Below are positions 35,615 to 48,422 of a stretch of DNA of 64,000 nucleotides, piece after piece. The stretch's first letter is position 1. Each line of letters starts with the position of its first letter. The translations under genes were made by a program, and so were the position numbers. Source of the DNA: Straminergon stramineum (Eukaryota; Streptophyta; Bryopsida; Hypnales; Calliergonaceae); contig OY987266.1 of NCBI GenBank assembly GCA_963920665.1, forward strand, positions 7,011,001-7,075,000. Reading direction: 5' to 3'. The notes under the pieces are model-generated. The model was not told the DNA's origin. It saw only the letters and a program-made list of their open reading frames with translations, and did no database searches.

Positions 35615-35867
35615 TGCAAGGCAAAAGTTCCGTCATCATGAATGTGATCATTACACTCTTAGCACATTCAACGAGTGTTTCTTAATGATGCCAATTTGCA
35701 CAACCCAACACATATGCACAATACAACAATGAATGTTTCCACCTGCTAAATTCATGTAGGGATTTGTTCCTAAGAAAGTTCATGTGAGAAGAGGGAAACT
35801 GACCTTACTCCCCAAAAGAATCCCTTCTCACTACACAAACAATCATTGAAGTGTCTACCCAAACTTA

Positions 35868-37398
35868 TTGCCGAAAAAACAATTTGCAATTTTTCTCACA
35901 CGGACAAATTCTAGCTACATGGTCTCAAATTCAAGTCAATGGGGCATGTATTTCCATAAGCATTGTCTTCTTGATGTATGTAGACAAATCTACTATGATG
36001 TTGCCAAGAAGGAAATGATAACTTTAGAAGGAATTGAAGTGTGCTCCATTGCGTGGTGGACCATTCACGGAATTTCAAGAGCTACCTTCTACAAGCACAA
36101 AGACATGGCTAAGGTGGGTAAGTGGGCGGAGCTGCATGGCACTTTGAGGTCCAAAAACCCATGCACACATATTGTGCAAGCTACCATGACACTTCAACTG
36201 CTAATCAAGAATAAAGCTAACAAAATGCTATACAAACTAGGAATTGTGGAATCTGTAGAAAAAGTCTATGCAATAGTTATGCTGTCAATATTTCATTGAA
36301 GTGACCAATTACTTGAGATGAATGAGGTGAATGCTTAATTCAATTTACGACCATTTTTCACTAGTGGCTTGAGCAACATTCATCATGTCTCTTTTCTAGA
36401 ATTTGCTCCAAAAGTTTTGAAGATAATATTGCTCAATGTGGATTGTGTGACACATATAATTAATTGAAGAGTGCTTGCATTCCACATTCTAAGGCACATG
36501 ACCAATGGTTGTATATTTTAAGTATTGATCTTATTGGATAAAATGCCCATAGGGAACTCTATTATGTTAATCTACATCTATCTAAGAAAGGCCCGGAGAA
36601 GATGCTAACCATCATCCATGGTCAAGTATATTACACCAAAATTGTTTCTTCATACTTATTTCACAAGAGCAAAGGTGCAAATTCTTTCAAGAAAATGCTT
36701 GTTGTTATTACAAGCATGATTATTCATGGTCATAGCAATGTTAGATATGTGTACTATGGTCTAGACATTTTCCTCACACTCACTTCATACCACTAGATCC
36801 ATTGCAAAACTATTGAGTGATCTAAAAAACTACCCAAGAATTCATTGTGCAAATTGTTTGCAGTCGAGGAGGTGTAGTCTATATTAATTAAGGCATTGCT
36901 AGACAGTTTGGAAATTTGCTTGGACTCCCTCTTTTGTCTTCCACAAGAATTGGTCCTAGCTCAAGCTTTGTTTTCAATATTGAGTATATAGCTTGATAAT
37001 GCATTAGGGGCAATAAGAATCAATGGATTTTTGCTTTCTGCTCTTTATTTGTATACAAAGCCATTTTCCACAAGATATACTACATCTTCTTCATTTTTGG
37101 GCACACTCTCAAAGACATTGATACTATTTTTGGTTGATGGAGCAACCAATGGAAAATGAATGATGGCCCCTAGTTTTGAGGTTCATCACTAAATCCTTTA
37201 TGAATTGTGAAAATCTACCTCTTAATTCCTCATTTCATTGAAGAGGTTTTTGATTTTTTTAAAATTGTGCAAGGGTATTTGGATATAGGCAAGGACTACT
37301 TAGAAGACTATTTTATATCCCAACAATTCAAGTTCTTCATGAATTCTATTGGATGGACCTTAATGGAGTATAAGAATTTGTGTATGGATGTCAATTGA
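35868..37398 (+). pseudogene. DUF7869-type transposase-like pseudogene
   Basis: An intact first block (35868-36299, 143 codons) has CSIAWWTIHGISRATFYKHK, matching the helix-turn-helix-like N-terminal part of a transposase-like family spread in animals and plants. Later blocks in shifted frames match its catalytic part: GHSNVRYVYYGLDIF, then LDNALGGNKNQW (LDNCxxENKNRW), then GHTLKDIDTIFGWWSNQW (VGHTHEDIDxxFS), then FKFFMNSIGWTLMEYKNLCM near 37340. Many stops and frameshifts break it between 36300 and 37200. Assignment to DUF7869 is from remembered motifs; the mechanism of the family is not well described. Confidence 0.7.
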
Positions 37399-37464
37399 TT
37401 GCTAGAATACAACAAAGGAATTTGCTTGTGGTCTGAGACTATAGATGAGCATTCTAAAATATCG

Positions 37465-37870
37465 AGTGGTAGTTATGAGGCTTTTCCACTACAAGGCAAA
37501 GAACCACCCTAGAGTTGGCTGGCGGAGAGTGTATGGACCTTAGATGCCTCCAAGCAATAGACTCCACGGTGTTTTCGGGTAAGTTTTTAATTAAACAAAT
37601 GAAGTGAAAGAGAGGCAACACCCCTAAATCACTCAGATGTGTGTCCAAAAAGTTCTAAATTGCCCTAACATATGCTCTAGGGATTTAGGGCAACCTCCTT
37701 AACAAATTTCCCTTAGAAACCTCTCAATTTGGACCCAAAATGGGCCAAATGGAGTGCTAAAAACTAATCACAACACATGTATCATCCACACCCAAGACCC
37801 AAATTCATATATACCTCAATTCCCCTTCTTTCATTCCACTTACATTCATGAATTTAATCATAAGGCATAC
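37465..37870 (+). repeat. diverged relic of FB1 arm (inner part)
   Basis: GAGGCTTTTCCACTACAAGG and the 400 bp after it match 13225-13640 (FB1 right arm, inner end) with many changes, including CTAGAGTTGGC, CCAAGCAATGGACTCC-like and ACTAATCACA-CACAT segments. The rest of the arm is absent here. Confidence 0.7.
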
Positions 37871-38369
37871 ATCGCTATCGTGATGAAAATATATACATCA
37901 TATAAAACTATTGTTTAGTATTGTATTTGCTTAGTTTTGAATAAAGAACCTTCAAAGGGAAGAGATAAAAGTGAGAAAAAGGTGGGGTCATGGTGAAAAC
38001 CACGGTTTATATCAATGTCAGTGAATACCGGAGCTTGTTAACAAGTTTTGGGTTTACTGCATCTTGTCACTAACTGAAGGAGGGATAGGTGGCTGATTGG
38101 CTATTTATTTCCTACCCTCACAAGCAAGTGTCAAATTATAAACCGCCTACGACGTTCAACGGGCTCATTGGAATTCAAACTCAGACTAGTGGGGCAACTT
38201 TCAACGAACTTTAACAACCAACCAAGTCTTTGACTTGGCAATCAATTGTTGATTGTTGAGGGTTTTATACCTTCAGTTGTAATTAAGAGCCTTAACTTAA
38301 GTTTTTTCCCTTCCCTTTATCTACTAAGAAAGTTTAGAATGAGTTAGTTTGGTTGTATTGTAGAAAAAA

Positions 38370-39790
38370 AAAATGATAGAGACTATTTTACCTTTCTTTT
38401 ATCTTGTTTGGATGAATTATAGCCACGTAAGATGTTGAGTTGGAGTTATGGGGGAAAAATGAGTAGACCAATAAGTGGAAAGTAGCCCATGTGGCTAAAC
38501 ATAGGCTGATGTGTCTTTTGGAAGGAAGGTAAGGGGGGGGAGGGGCGGCCTTCTCCTCCTTGATAGTTGTTTTGAGTGTGTCGTGTTGAGTGGTAAGTTT
38601 GATGAGCAATTACAAACAATATACAAAGAATTTGGCTATGAAATTTTGAGAGATTGTGCTTCTTGTTGTTGTAATTCTAAAAAGACCTCACTTGATCCAT
38701 TTGAACTTAGTATGAAAACATTATGCTTGTATGAATGAGAAAAAGTCAGCTACTATAGGTTTTTAGAGACACAAATTTTGAATGTCTTTCATAGACTCGT
38801 TAGGGAGTTGAAGGTTTTGAAATTTGGAATAGTTGTCTATCAAGTTTTTATCTTTCTAAAAAGATATAGCATGTTTAATTTAAAGCTAAGATGTGGGAGA
38901 TATGAGTCTCAAAGTGAAGTAGTATAGAGATGCTACTAGTTTTTTTGAGTCCTAAGTTTAGAGCATCATACAAGATGGAGTGTTTTGAGTTTTGAGCTAA
39001 AATTTGGAAGGATTATGTATTACACTTTTATCTTTCTAGAAATTTATTATTCAAAACATTCAATGCTTTTATGAGTGAGATACGCGTTTAGGAGCAAAGG
39101 GGTGTAGAGTTGCCGCTAGTTTTTGGAGTCCTAACTTCATAGCATCATGCAAGATGGAGTGTTTTGAGTTTTGAGTTGAAATTTGGAAGTGTTATGTATG
39201 AAGACTTCTTCTTTTCAAAAAAATATGACTCAAAGTATTTGGAGCTTTCATGATCAAGATATGCTTTTAGAAGCGCTAAAGTGATGAACTGCCATCTATT
39301 TTGAAGATGGAGCTTTGATCAACGATGGCGGCCGGACAATATTATGTTTTGATTTGATTTTTTGTAGAGTTATAAATATTTGATTTATCTTTCTAAAAAA
39401 CTCCCACAATCTTTGTTTAGAGCTTTTATGTGGCTATGGCACCCATTTCAGTGCTAACTACTTCATAAAGGGTTATACAACTTATGTTTCTTTATACATG
39501 GTGTATATGAATGAGTATACTTTGAGATATGTGTATTATACTTGTATGTATATATCAATATAAGTATACTTTGATTTATATATGTATTATACTTGTATGC
39601 ATATATAAGTATGAGTATACTTTAAAATACATATTTTATATGGGTATGAGTATATTTTGGTACATGTTTTATACATGTATGTATATCCATTGACAAACAA
39701 CAACATATATGCACCTTGATCATATCTAGTTGCAACTAGAAACCCGGAGTTTCCTAAAGCAAACTCTCTAACCATGACACCACTCACTTC
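38370..39790 (+). repeat. diverged single arm of the FB2 family
   Basis: It follows the FB2 left arm in order. First comes TTTACCTTTCTTT, then a CCACGTA-GATG segment, then GAAATTTTGAGAGATTGTGC and AATTCTAAAAAGACCTCACTT. Next are about three diverged 180-bp subrepeats (AGCATCATACAAGATGGAGTG at 38962 and again at 39141), and last CATATCTAGTTGCAACTAGAAACC at the inner end. A TATGTAT-rich tandem tract (39480-39690) has expanded inside it. No facing second arm is present. Confidence 0.7.
39480..39690. repeat. TATGTAT/AGTATACTTT tandem tract
   Basis: Units of about 60 bp containing GAGTATACTTT and TATTATACTTGTATG repeat about four times with drift. Confidence 0.65.
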
Positions 39791-40951
39791 AAGTAATTGA
39801 TTTTTTTAGTGTTTTTTCATTATTCACATCTCAACCCTAAACTTTACCCAATTTGGACAGCACTTCCGCTATTATCCTATAACCCTAAAAGTCAACTCAA
39901 TATTCACGCATTCTTAGATACAATCTAAAATATCCATGGTAGCTCCCATCCCATGCACAACATTCACCAAGCTATGGATTTCCATTCACAAGGCATTATG
40001 CATGAAATCACATAGCATCTCAAAAATAAAAATCAATAAGTTAGGGAGGGTGCAATGAATATTGCAATTTGAAACAAGTAGGGAAATCAAGAAAAGTAGA
40101 AGCTTTAATTCCACAATAGACTATTTGCCACTAAAATGGCTATCATCCCTTCAATTTTTTTCTAAATGAAATGAGACTAAACTTTTTGGAAAGGTAGCTT
40201 TGTTGTGCACCATTACACCAAAATTTAACTCCATCGCCTTCATAGTTTTCCAGATATAGCCCTCCAAAGTCACAGCTTTGAATTCTTTGCGGCAATAGAC
40301 TTTTTGCCACAAAAACAATCACCACCACCTTGTCCATACTCCAAATGAGTTGAGCCCAATGAATGAGGAGATCTAGTAGTTAATAGAAAATCATCCAAAT
40401 GAAATTGACAAATTATTAGTTTAATTTTAGTATTTTAGGTAGTGTAACTGAATGAAATCTAGGTGTATAGAAAATGAACCGTTTATAAAAAATATATGAC
40501 AATTTTCATCCATATTCCATTAAAAAAAATTAGATTTTAATTTCCTCTAATAAGCTCCTGACAGTTCTTAGCTAAATAACTTAAGGATATAACAGTTTCT
40601 AATCAGTTCTTTAATTAAAAATCTGGATTTATTTTATTAATATAGTACTATAATTACCGTGGATAGGCTACCAATGTCTCTTCATATTGCCAAAGTACCG
40701 CCCAATCTATTAATGTCACTGCAACGCTATCTTGTGTCTTGATGTTGTTGCCTCATTTCTCTTTGTCAAGTTCGCACCCTAAGTCACATTCATTGGTCTG
40801 TTACTCTTCTCTCTCATACTCTCATACTCTTACCTCAACTCCCTCTGACTCTTATAGTTTTAGTTCCTCACTTACTCATAGTCACCGTACTCTCTTACTC
40901 AATTTCATTTCCTTACCTTCTTTCTTTTTAATTTCAAATATTTCCTTGGTG
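39791..40951. other. noncoding stretch left of FB2
   Basis: AT-rich, no gene recognised. Contains CTCATACTCT-type short repeats at 40810-40900. This also gives the spurious Ser/Leu-rich open frame at 40739-41083, which crosses into the FB2 arm. Confidence 0.45.
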
Positions 40952-42532
40952 TTGTTGCATTTCAATTGTGTTTGTTATGTGAAAATACATAATTGTTTGT
41001 TAAATTGGAGGGTTTTTTTCAGAGTCTCAAGAAACAAATGGGGTCATACTCCACTTAAACTTTTTTTTTTTACCTCTATTTGACAAACATTTGAATTAAG
41101 GTCTTTGATTTCTATACTTGAAGATATTTTAGTATTTTAGTTTAAATGTTTGAAGTTGTAAAAAAGAAAAGGTAAAACTTGTTTACCTTTCTTTGGTTGT
41201 TTTTAATGGATTAGAAGTCCACGTAGATGATGTGGATAAACTTATGGAGAATAGGATGTGGCCTACGAGTGTATTATGGCCTATGTGGCATTTTAGTGGC
41301 CAAAATTCACTAGCTTAGGTGGATGGCATAGAGGTTGAGGTGACAGATGAGGTGAAGGGTCATCTTCTTCCTCCTCCTTATTTGCTTGGGAGAGCCGTCA
41401 TTTTGGGAGGCCATTGCACATTGTACATAGAATTTTTTTGGCAATGAAAATTTGAGAGCTTTTGTACCTTGTTTTTGTGATTCCAAAAAGCTATCACTCA
41501 CTAAGTTTGGAGTTAGTATGTGTAAGTTATGAGTTTGGGAGTGAAGTATTGAGAAGTTGCCTCAGATTTTTAAAAGAGTAAATTTTGGTAGACTATAATA
41601 GTTGGACAATATCTTAGTTTTGAGTGAAACTTGGAGAGGTTGTAAACATTCATGTCAAATTTCCAAAATGGTATTATTTTCTTAATTTGAAGGTAGTATA
41701 TAAAAGTTATGAACTTGAGAGTGAAAAAGTGAAGAGCTATTTTTTATTTTCAAGAGAGTTAACTTTGAAGGGCTATGAAAGTGGGAAAATACCTTAATTT
41801 TGAGTGAAACTTGAGGAAATTGTAGATATTAATGTTAGTTTTTCAAAGTAATATTATTTTCTTAGTTTAGAGTTAGTATGTGAAAGTTATGAGTTTGGGA
41901 GTAAAAAGGTGAAGAGTTGCCTTGGATCTTGAAGAGAGTGAACTTTGGAGAACTACAAACGACGAACAATATCTTGATTTTGAGTGAAACTTACAGAAGT
42001 TGTAGATACTTATGTTAGTTTTTCAAAATGATATTATTTTTTGAGATTAGAATTAGTATGTGAAAGTTATGAGCTTGGGAGTGAAGTATAGATGAGTTGC
42101 CTTTGAGTTGAGAAAGGTAAACTTTGAATGACTATAAAAGTCAAACAATATCTTAATTTTAAGTAAAACTTGGGGAGGTTGTAGAACTTTTTGTTAGATT
42201 TTTAGAAACATATCACACTTTTAGTTTAAAGTTGTAGAATGACTATAGCACTCATTTTTCTATCAAACACTTTTTCAAAGGAAATTTATGGAGGATATGA
42301 CTTTTTCCACTATCTTTTACAAACATATGATATATACTGAGACTCCATAACATCTTGTGAGGAATATATGGAGATGTGATATTTTATTTGTTTATATGAC
42401 ATCATCTAGGGATTACCATTATGTTCGTGACTTTATATGACTACATGATCTTCTATTTTGGGGGTCACATCTAATTGTAGCTAGAAGCCTCGCGTTTTTT
42501 TAAGACAAGGCCTCTCTACTCGAGAACGTGCT
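40952..42532 (+). repeat. FB2 left arm
   Basis: Outer part (40952-41510) contains short frames on both strands, including a 63-codon one mirrored in the other arm. The inner part is 180-bp subrepeats (41511-42230) followed by about 300 bp ending GAGAACGTGCT. Confidence 0.85.
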
Positions 42533-43538
42533 AATCAACTTTTGGTGGGTGATTGAGTGATTGAGAAATCTAGGATATTAGCATGCTATTCATCTTATGT
42601 CTTATGACAATAAAGCAATTCGGAAAATGAAGAGTAGACTCATTTATAGAAGAAATTCAGAGTTCTTATTTTTGTTGTAGGTCAGCTTTCATTAGGATTT
42701 GTTGCGTCAATGTCACCTTTTTCTAGTTTAAAGCTCTCAAATCAATGAGTCTATGTTTAAACTAAAGTTGTAGAGTCCCGTCTTTTTTTTAAGTTTTTGA
42801 AATTTTAGATTATGGATATGGATGTTTGCATTTGCATATGCCATCAATGTGTGAGAGATGTTGAGTCTCATACCATGTCATCACATGTTAAAGCTATTGT
42901 AAAAATAAATAAACTAGTACAAATTTGTTTTCCTCATGCTCTAGATTCATGGCAAACTCGAGGGTCAATTTTTATTTTGGTGATTGTTGAATGTTGATTC
43001 ATTAGACTACTTGACTTCTTGTGACTTTAATTCATCAGATTATTGGATTATTAGTTCATTGGATTATTCATTCTTGTAATAATTGATTCATTAAGATTAC
43101 TTGATTAATCAATTAGAGGATTTATTGATTTCTTGTGATTGAATTCATTGGTATTATTGATTGCTTGATTGCTTGATTTCTTGGGATTCATTGGGATTTT
43201 TGTCAGTATTAATTCTCATTAACTTTCTTACCGAGCTAATGGCCTGAGAGTCTCAGAGATGTTCAAATTTTAGAACTTAGGTGGATCTGATTTGTGGTTA
43301 TTGTAGTGACTTTGAATAACAATGTAGATTTGCATAGCTAATAATTTGTAATCAAATATCAATTGATATTTGGGAATGAGCTATATTACTATACATATTT
43401 GAAATTTGAAGAACTTGTCAACAGTTGGAATGAGAATTGAATTAATTTTCTCCTGATTCTGATGAGAGTTGCTATGGAAGAATTGTTCAATTTAAACTTG
43501 TTTTCTTAATATATTTCTATACACATTGTTTAGTTATT
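42533..43538. other. FB2 loop, left of gap
   Basis: Single-copy AT-rich sequence. It has a TTGATT/ATTCATTGG short-word repeat at 42985-43200. A 61-codon frame at 42812-42997 has no recognisable motif. Confidence 0.5.
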
Positions 43539-43738
43539 NNNNNNNNNNNNNNNNNNNNNNNNNNNNNNNNNNNNNNNNNNNNNNNNNNNNNNNNNNNNNN
43601 NNNNNNNNNNNNNNNNNNNNNNNNNNNNNNNNNNNNNNNNNNNNNNNNNNNNNNNNNNNNNNNNNNNNNNNNNNNNNNNNNNNNNNNNNNNNNNNNNNNN
43701 NNNNNNNNNNNNNNNNNNNNNNNNNNNNNNNNNNNNNN
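43539..43738. other. assembly gap (200 N)
   Basis: Exactly 200 N inside the FB2 loop. Unlike the first gap, the flanks do not repeat each other, so the missing length is unknown. Confidence 0.98.
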
Positions 43739-43849
43739 TGCTTATTGATGTTTGAGACTAATGTTTGATATTTCATACTAGATATTTAATGTTTGAAATT
43801 TGATATTATTTATTGCTATTTGATATTGCTTTTACAATGTAGTAGTGTA

Positions 43850-45430
43850 AGCACGTTCTCGAGTAGAGAGGCCTTGTCTTAAAAAAACGCGAGGCTTCTA
43901 GCTACAATTAGATGTGACCCCCAAAATAGAAGATCATGTAGTCATATAAAGTCACGAACATAATGGTAATCCCTAGATGATGTCATATAAACAAATAAAA
44001 TATCACATCTCCATATATTCCTCACAAGATGTTATGGAGTCTCAGTATATATCATATGTTTGTAAAAGATAGTGGAAAAAGTCATATCCTCCATAAATTT
44101 CCTTTGAAAAAGTGTTTGATAGAAAAATGAGTGCTATAGTCATTCTACAACTTTAAACTAAAAGTGTGATATGTTTCTAAAAATCTAACAAAAAGTTCTA
44201 CAACCTCCCCAAGTTTTACTTAAAATTAAGATATTGTTTGACTTTTATAGTCATTCAAAGTTTACCTTTCTCAACTCAAAGGCAACTCATCTATACTTCA
44301 CTCCCAAGCTCATAACTTTCACATACTAATTCTAATCTCAAAAAATAATATCATTTTGAAAAACTAACATAAGTATCTACAACTTCTGTAAGTTTCACTC
44401 AAAATCAAGATATTGTTCGTCGTTTGTAGTTCTCCAAAGTTCACTCTCTTCAAGATCCAAGGCAACTCTTCACCTTTTTACTCCCAAACTCATAACTTTC
44501 ACATACTAACTCTAAACTAAGAAAATAATATTACTTTGAAAAACTAACATTAATATCTACAATTTCCTCAAGTTTCACTCAAAATTAAGGTATTTTCCCA
44601 CTTTCATAGCCCTTCAAAGTTAACTCTCTTGAAAATAAAAAATAGCTCTTCACTTTTTCACTCTCAAGTTCATAACTTTTATATACTACCTTCAAATTAA
44701 GAAAATAATACCATTTTGGAAATTTGACATGAATGTTTACAACCTCTCCAAGTTTCACTCAAAACTAAGATATTGTCCAACTATTATAGTCTACCAAAAT
44801 TTACTCTTTTAAAAATCTGAGGCAACTTCTCAATACTTCACTCCCAAACTCATAACTTACACATACTAACTCCAAACTTAGTGAGTGATAGCTTTTTGGA
44901 ATCACAAAAACAAGGTACAAAAGCTCTCAAATTTTCATTGCCAAAAAAATTCTATGTACAATGTGCAATGGCCTCCCAAAATGACGGCTCTCCCAAGCAA
45001 ATAAGGAGGAGGAAGAAGATGACCCTTCACCTCATCTGTCACCTCAACCTCTATGCCATCCACCTAAGCTAGTGAATTTTGGCCACTAAAATGCCACATA
45101 GGCCATAATACACTCGTAGGCCACATCCTATTCTCCATAAGTTTATCCACATCATCTACGTGGACTTCTAATCCATTAAAAACAACCAAAGAAAGGTAAA
45201 CAAGTTTTACCTTTTCTTTTTTACAACTTCAAACATTTAAACTAAAATACTAAAATATCTTCAAGTATAGAAATCAAAGACCTTAATTCAAATGTTTGTC
45301 AAATAGAGGTAAAAAAAAAAAGTTTAAGTGGAGTATGACCCCATTTGTTTCTTGAGACTCTGAAAAAAACCCTCCAATTTAACAAACAATTATGTATTTT
45401 CACATAACAAACACAATTGAAATGCAACAA
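43850..45430 (-). repeat. FB2 right arm
   Basis: Reverse complement of 40952-42532, with the same four subrepeats in mirror order (about 44150-44870). It ends AATGCAACAA. Confidence 0.85.
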
Positions 45431-45589
45431 TGTGTTCATCATCATTATTAGATTTTTTCACTTTTGCTTGAGGATTTTATTTTTTTGAGATCTTTGGTTT
45501 TTACTATTTAAAATTAACCATCATACTAAAATATTAAGATGTCTACTATAAGTCAAGAACTATGAGGAACATATTTTTGAAAAAAATGC

Positions 45590-47711
45590 AATCAGATTTG
45601 GTTGTGGCAGAGGTGGCTATTTCTTTATAATCAACCTCATCTAATTCTAAAAAATGAACACAAGTTGAAGAAGCAAAATTTCTTTGGAGAGATGCAAGGT
45701 ATGGGCAATTTGATTGAATAGAGTTTATTTCAAAATTAAATAAAGCTTTGTAGAAAAAAAGGTGGTAAAAGTGTCTATGGTAAGGGTGGATCTTGTAATA
45801 TTATAGTGTCTGCATTTCAAGATCATAAAAAATACAAAGAATACAAAAAATAGAGTTGGGTAGTACAACAAGGTGAAAAAGTTATGGAAAAATACATTAG
45901 AGAAGCTAATAAGTGTTATGATGAGGTTCTTCCAACTTTATTCAAATGTGGATATTTTCTAGTGAGGTAGACAATTCATTTTAAGAAATATCTTGGTCTT
46001 TGTAAACTTTTAGTAAAAAATAAAGCTAAATGTATTGAGTCTCTTTATCATGATGAAAAATCTTGTGCTAAAATTATTTTTTGCATCTCCAATGTTCTTC
46101 ACAATTAATTTTGGATAGGATTAGATATTCACATTTTTTGGTTTTATGATAGATGAATCCATAGATGTTAGTTTGACAGGCCATGTAGTGGTCTTTGAAG
46201 AGGAAATTTCTATAATTGACTTTTGGGGTTTGCTTGAAATTAGTGGTGATAAAAAAGATATACAAATCATCTATGATTGTTTGTTAAAATCTATTAAAGA
46301 ATAGGGTTTGGATATGCAAAAGTGTGTTGGATTTAGGTTTGATGGAGCATCTACTATGGTAGGGCAAAGATTAGGTATGGCAACAAGATTTTAAAAAGTC
46401 AACCCATTTGTCACATCAGTACATTGCATTGCTTATAGAACTAACTTGGCAACTTTAGAAGCTACAAAGTCTCAAGATTGTGAGTCATTGTCCACTGAAA
46501 TTGATCTTTTGGTTAACTCTTTGGCTGCTTACTTTAAAAAATCTAGAAAGAAAAAATGTGCCCTTCATGAAATTCTAAAAGAACTTAATGATACCCACAA
46601 GACATTGAAAAGGTATCATAAGATTAGATGGTTGTCTAGGTTTCATGCCGTATCCACATGGTGTGATTCTTTGGAGTCTGTTATTGTATATTTTCAGAAT
46701 GTGCAAGGGGAGAAAGATGATGGGACTACCCATCTTTTTTACAACAAATTGAAAAATTTTAAGTACATTTAAATTTTGTATTTTTTTGGTTGATTTGCTT
46801 TATAGTTTGACCATCTTGTCTAAATCTTCCAATTGAAATTTGTAGATGTGATAAATATTGAATCACTGGTGAGAACCCAAATTGAATCCATTTGCATGTT
46901 GTATACTATGGACAGCACTAACCTAAATCAAGATACCTTCAATGAGAGTTTTGGATATCATATCATCCTTGATCATGGCCCTCAAGGTGGATATCTTTAA
47001 AGATTGTCTAGTGAAATTAGAGGTACCAAGTTCCATGGTATTGACATGATACGGAAACGGAAATACAGAATAGAAGAGGTGTTGATTTAGAATGTGCCTT
47101 GTCTTTTCAAAAGTCATATGTTGAATCAATCATCAAGGCCTTAGAGGCATGTTTTGAAGACAATGATTTGATTTTTGCCTTCAAAGTTTTTAATCCATCT
47201 AACATGCCTTCAAGGTAGGTGGGCTTGGCTTCATTGGGGGTCACAAATATAGAAAAATTCTTTTGAAGCATTTTGGAGTACAAAAAATAGTTGAAGGTAA
47301 AGTTTTTGCACCCCTTGTTAATTCAGATGCTTGTAAAAGGGAATTTTTTTATTTTAAATTGCAAGCAATGGTGTATTGGAATGATAAAACCTTTAAGGAT
47401 CTATGGGCCATGGTAATATGGAATTTTTCTTTACAAGGAAGTATGCTAATATTTTGGTTTTAGCTGAAATTACAAGATGTCAATGTGTTAGTACAACTAC
47501 TTGTGAAAGGGCTTTTTCAATAGAAAATGGTATCAGGACAAAGTTTAGAAACCACTTGAATACAAAGCATCTTGAAAGTGTACTAAGGGTGGCTATAAAA
47601 GGGCCATTTGAGGACTTTGATGACATATTGGTTGTTGCTATCAAGTTATGGCGAAATGGAGATATTTCTATTCTCACCTTAAAAAGTATCTTAGTGGCCA
47701 ACCTTGTGTAG
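45590..47711 (+). pseudogene. hAT-superfamily transposase pseudogene
   Basis: Motifs of a hAT transposase (the ZNF862/KIAA1586-like branch with a DUF4371-type core) appear in order: EANKCYDEVLPTLFKCGYF, GFMIDESIDVSLTGHVVVF, LDMQKCVGFRFDGASTMVG, VNPFVTSVHCIAYRTNLA, KRYHKIRWLSRFHAVSTW, and the C-terminal dimerisation block CERAFSIENGIRTKFRN with KHLESVLRVAIKGP. Frames change several times and stops interrupt, so it is inactive. It starts just after the FB2 right arm (45430). The hAT ends were not identified. Confidence 0.88.
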
Positions 47712-48422
47712 AAAACGAATATGATATTTTATAATCTTAATAACAATATGCTTATTAATCTTTATAACATAATGCTTTATAATCTTTGTAACACAATAAT
47801 GTTTTATTATCTTCTATATAATGTTGGCCACTAAAATTTTTTTAATTTCTTTTAGTGTAAACTTTAAAATACATCTCTCCTCATCAAAATGTGATGAGGT
47901 GAGAATCCTTGGCCTTCTATTGGAGAAGGGTTCAAGGGTCAAGTTCAAATCTTGCCAAGGATATATTATAGTATTCTTTTTATGTGAATTTCAAGTTTTA
48001 AAGTGATTTTTTGGGTGATGATTTGTTGTTTTGGAATGTTGATTTCATGTTTGTGGTTATTGTTTTCCTATAATTGAGTCTTATTTTTATATATTTTTTT
48101 AATGCTTTTGGCTTACTTTCAAAGTATAGTTTGAAATGATTAGTATTGAATTAGTGTGCAAATTGCCTTTAATTGTTGAGTCATGTTCAATTTCAATATT
48201 TGAACCGTGTTGTAATTTGATTTGTCGGATTTTGAACTAATTGCTTTTGCAAAATTATGGAAAATGACTAGGATGCAAAAAAAATAAGGTTTTTTACTAA
48301 ATTAAATGACTAAACTTAGGCAACAACCAAATGACCATGGAGGACTACCAAATGACATGTGAAAAGGATAGCAAAAAGCTAAATCACCCTATAAACTCCT
48401 TGTTCACTAGTCAAACCTTGGC
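47712..48422. other. noncoding stretch
   Basis: AT-rich DNA between the hAT pseudogene and the FB1-type arm. It has an imperfect repeat of ATAATCTTTATAACA-like words at 47735-47815. Confidence 0.45.

Larger units (their letters stand above)
40952..45430. mobile_element. FB2: giant foldback element with tandem-repeat arms
   Basis: The left arm 40952-42532 and right arm 43850-45430 are each exactly 1581 bp and read as reverse complements, with no difference found where I compared them (even the T11/A11 run matches). The loop (42533-43849) contains a 200-N gap. Each arm carries about four 180-bp tandem units starting GTTAGTATGTGAAAGTTATGAG, at 41511, 41691, 41871 and 42051 in the left arm. Arms made of subrepeats are the hallmark of foldback transposons. 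No transposase is seen. No convincing target duplication is found at the ends (TCCTTGGTG left, TGTGTTCAT right). Confidence 0.8.

Noticed and set aside
40739..41083. 114-codon Ser/Leu-rich frame
   Set aside because: Low complexity from CTCATACTCT repeats and spanning the FB2 arm boundary.
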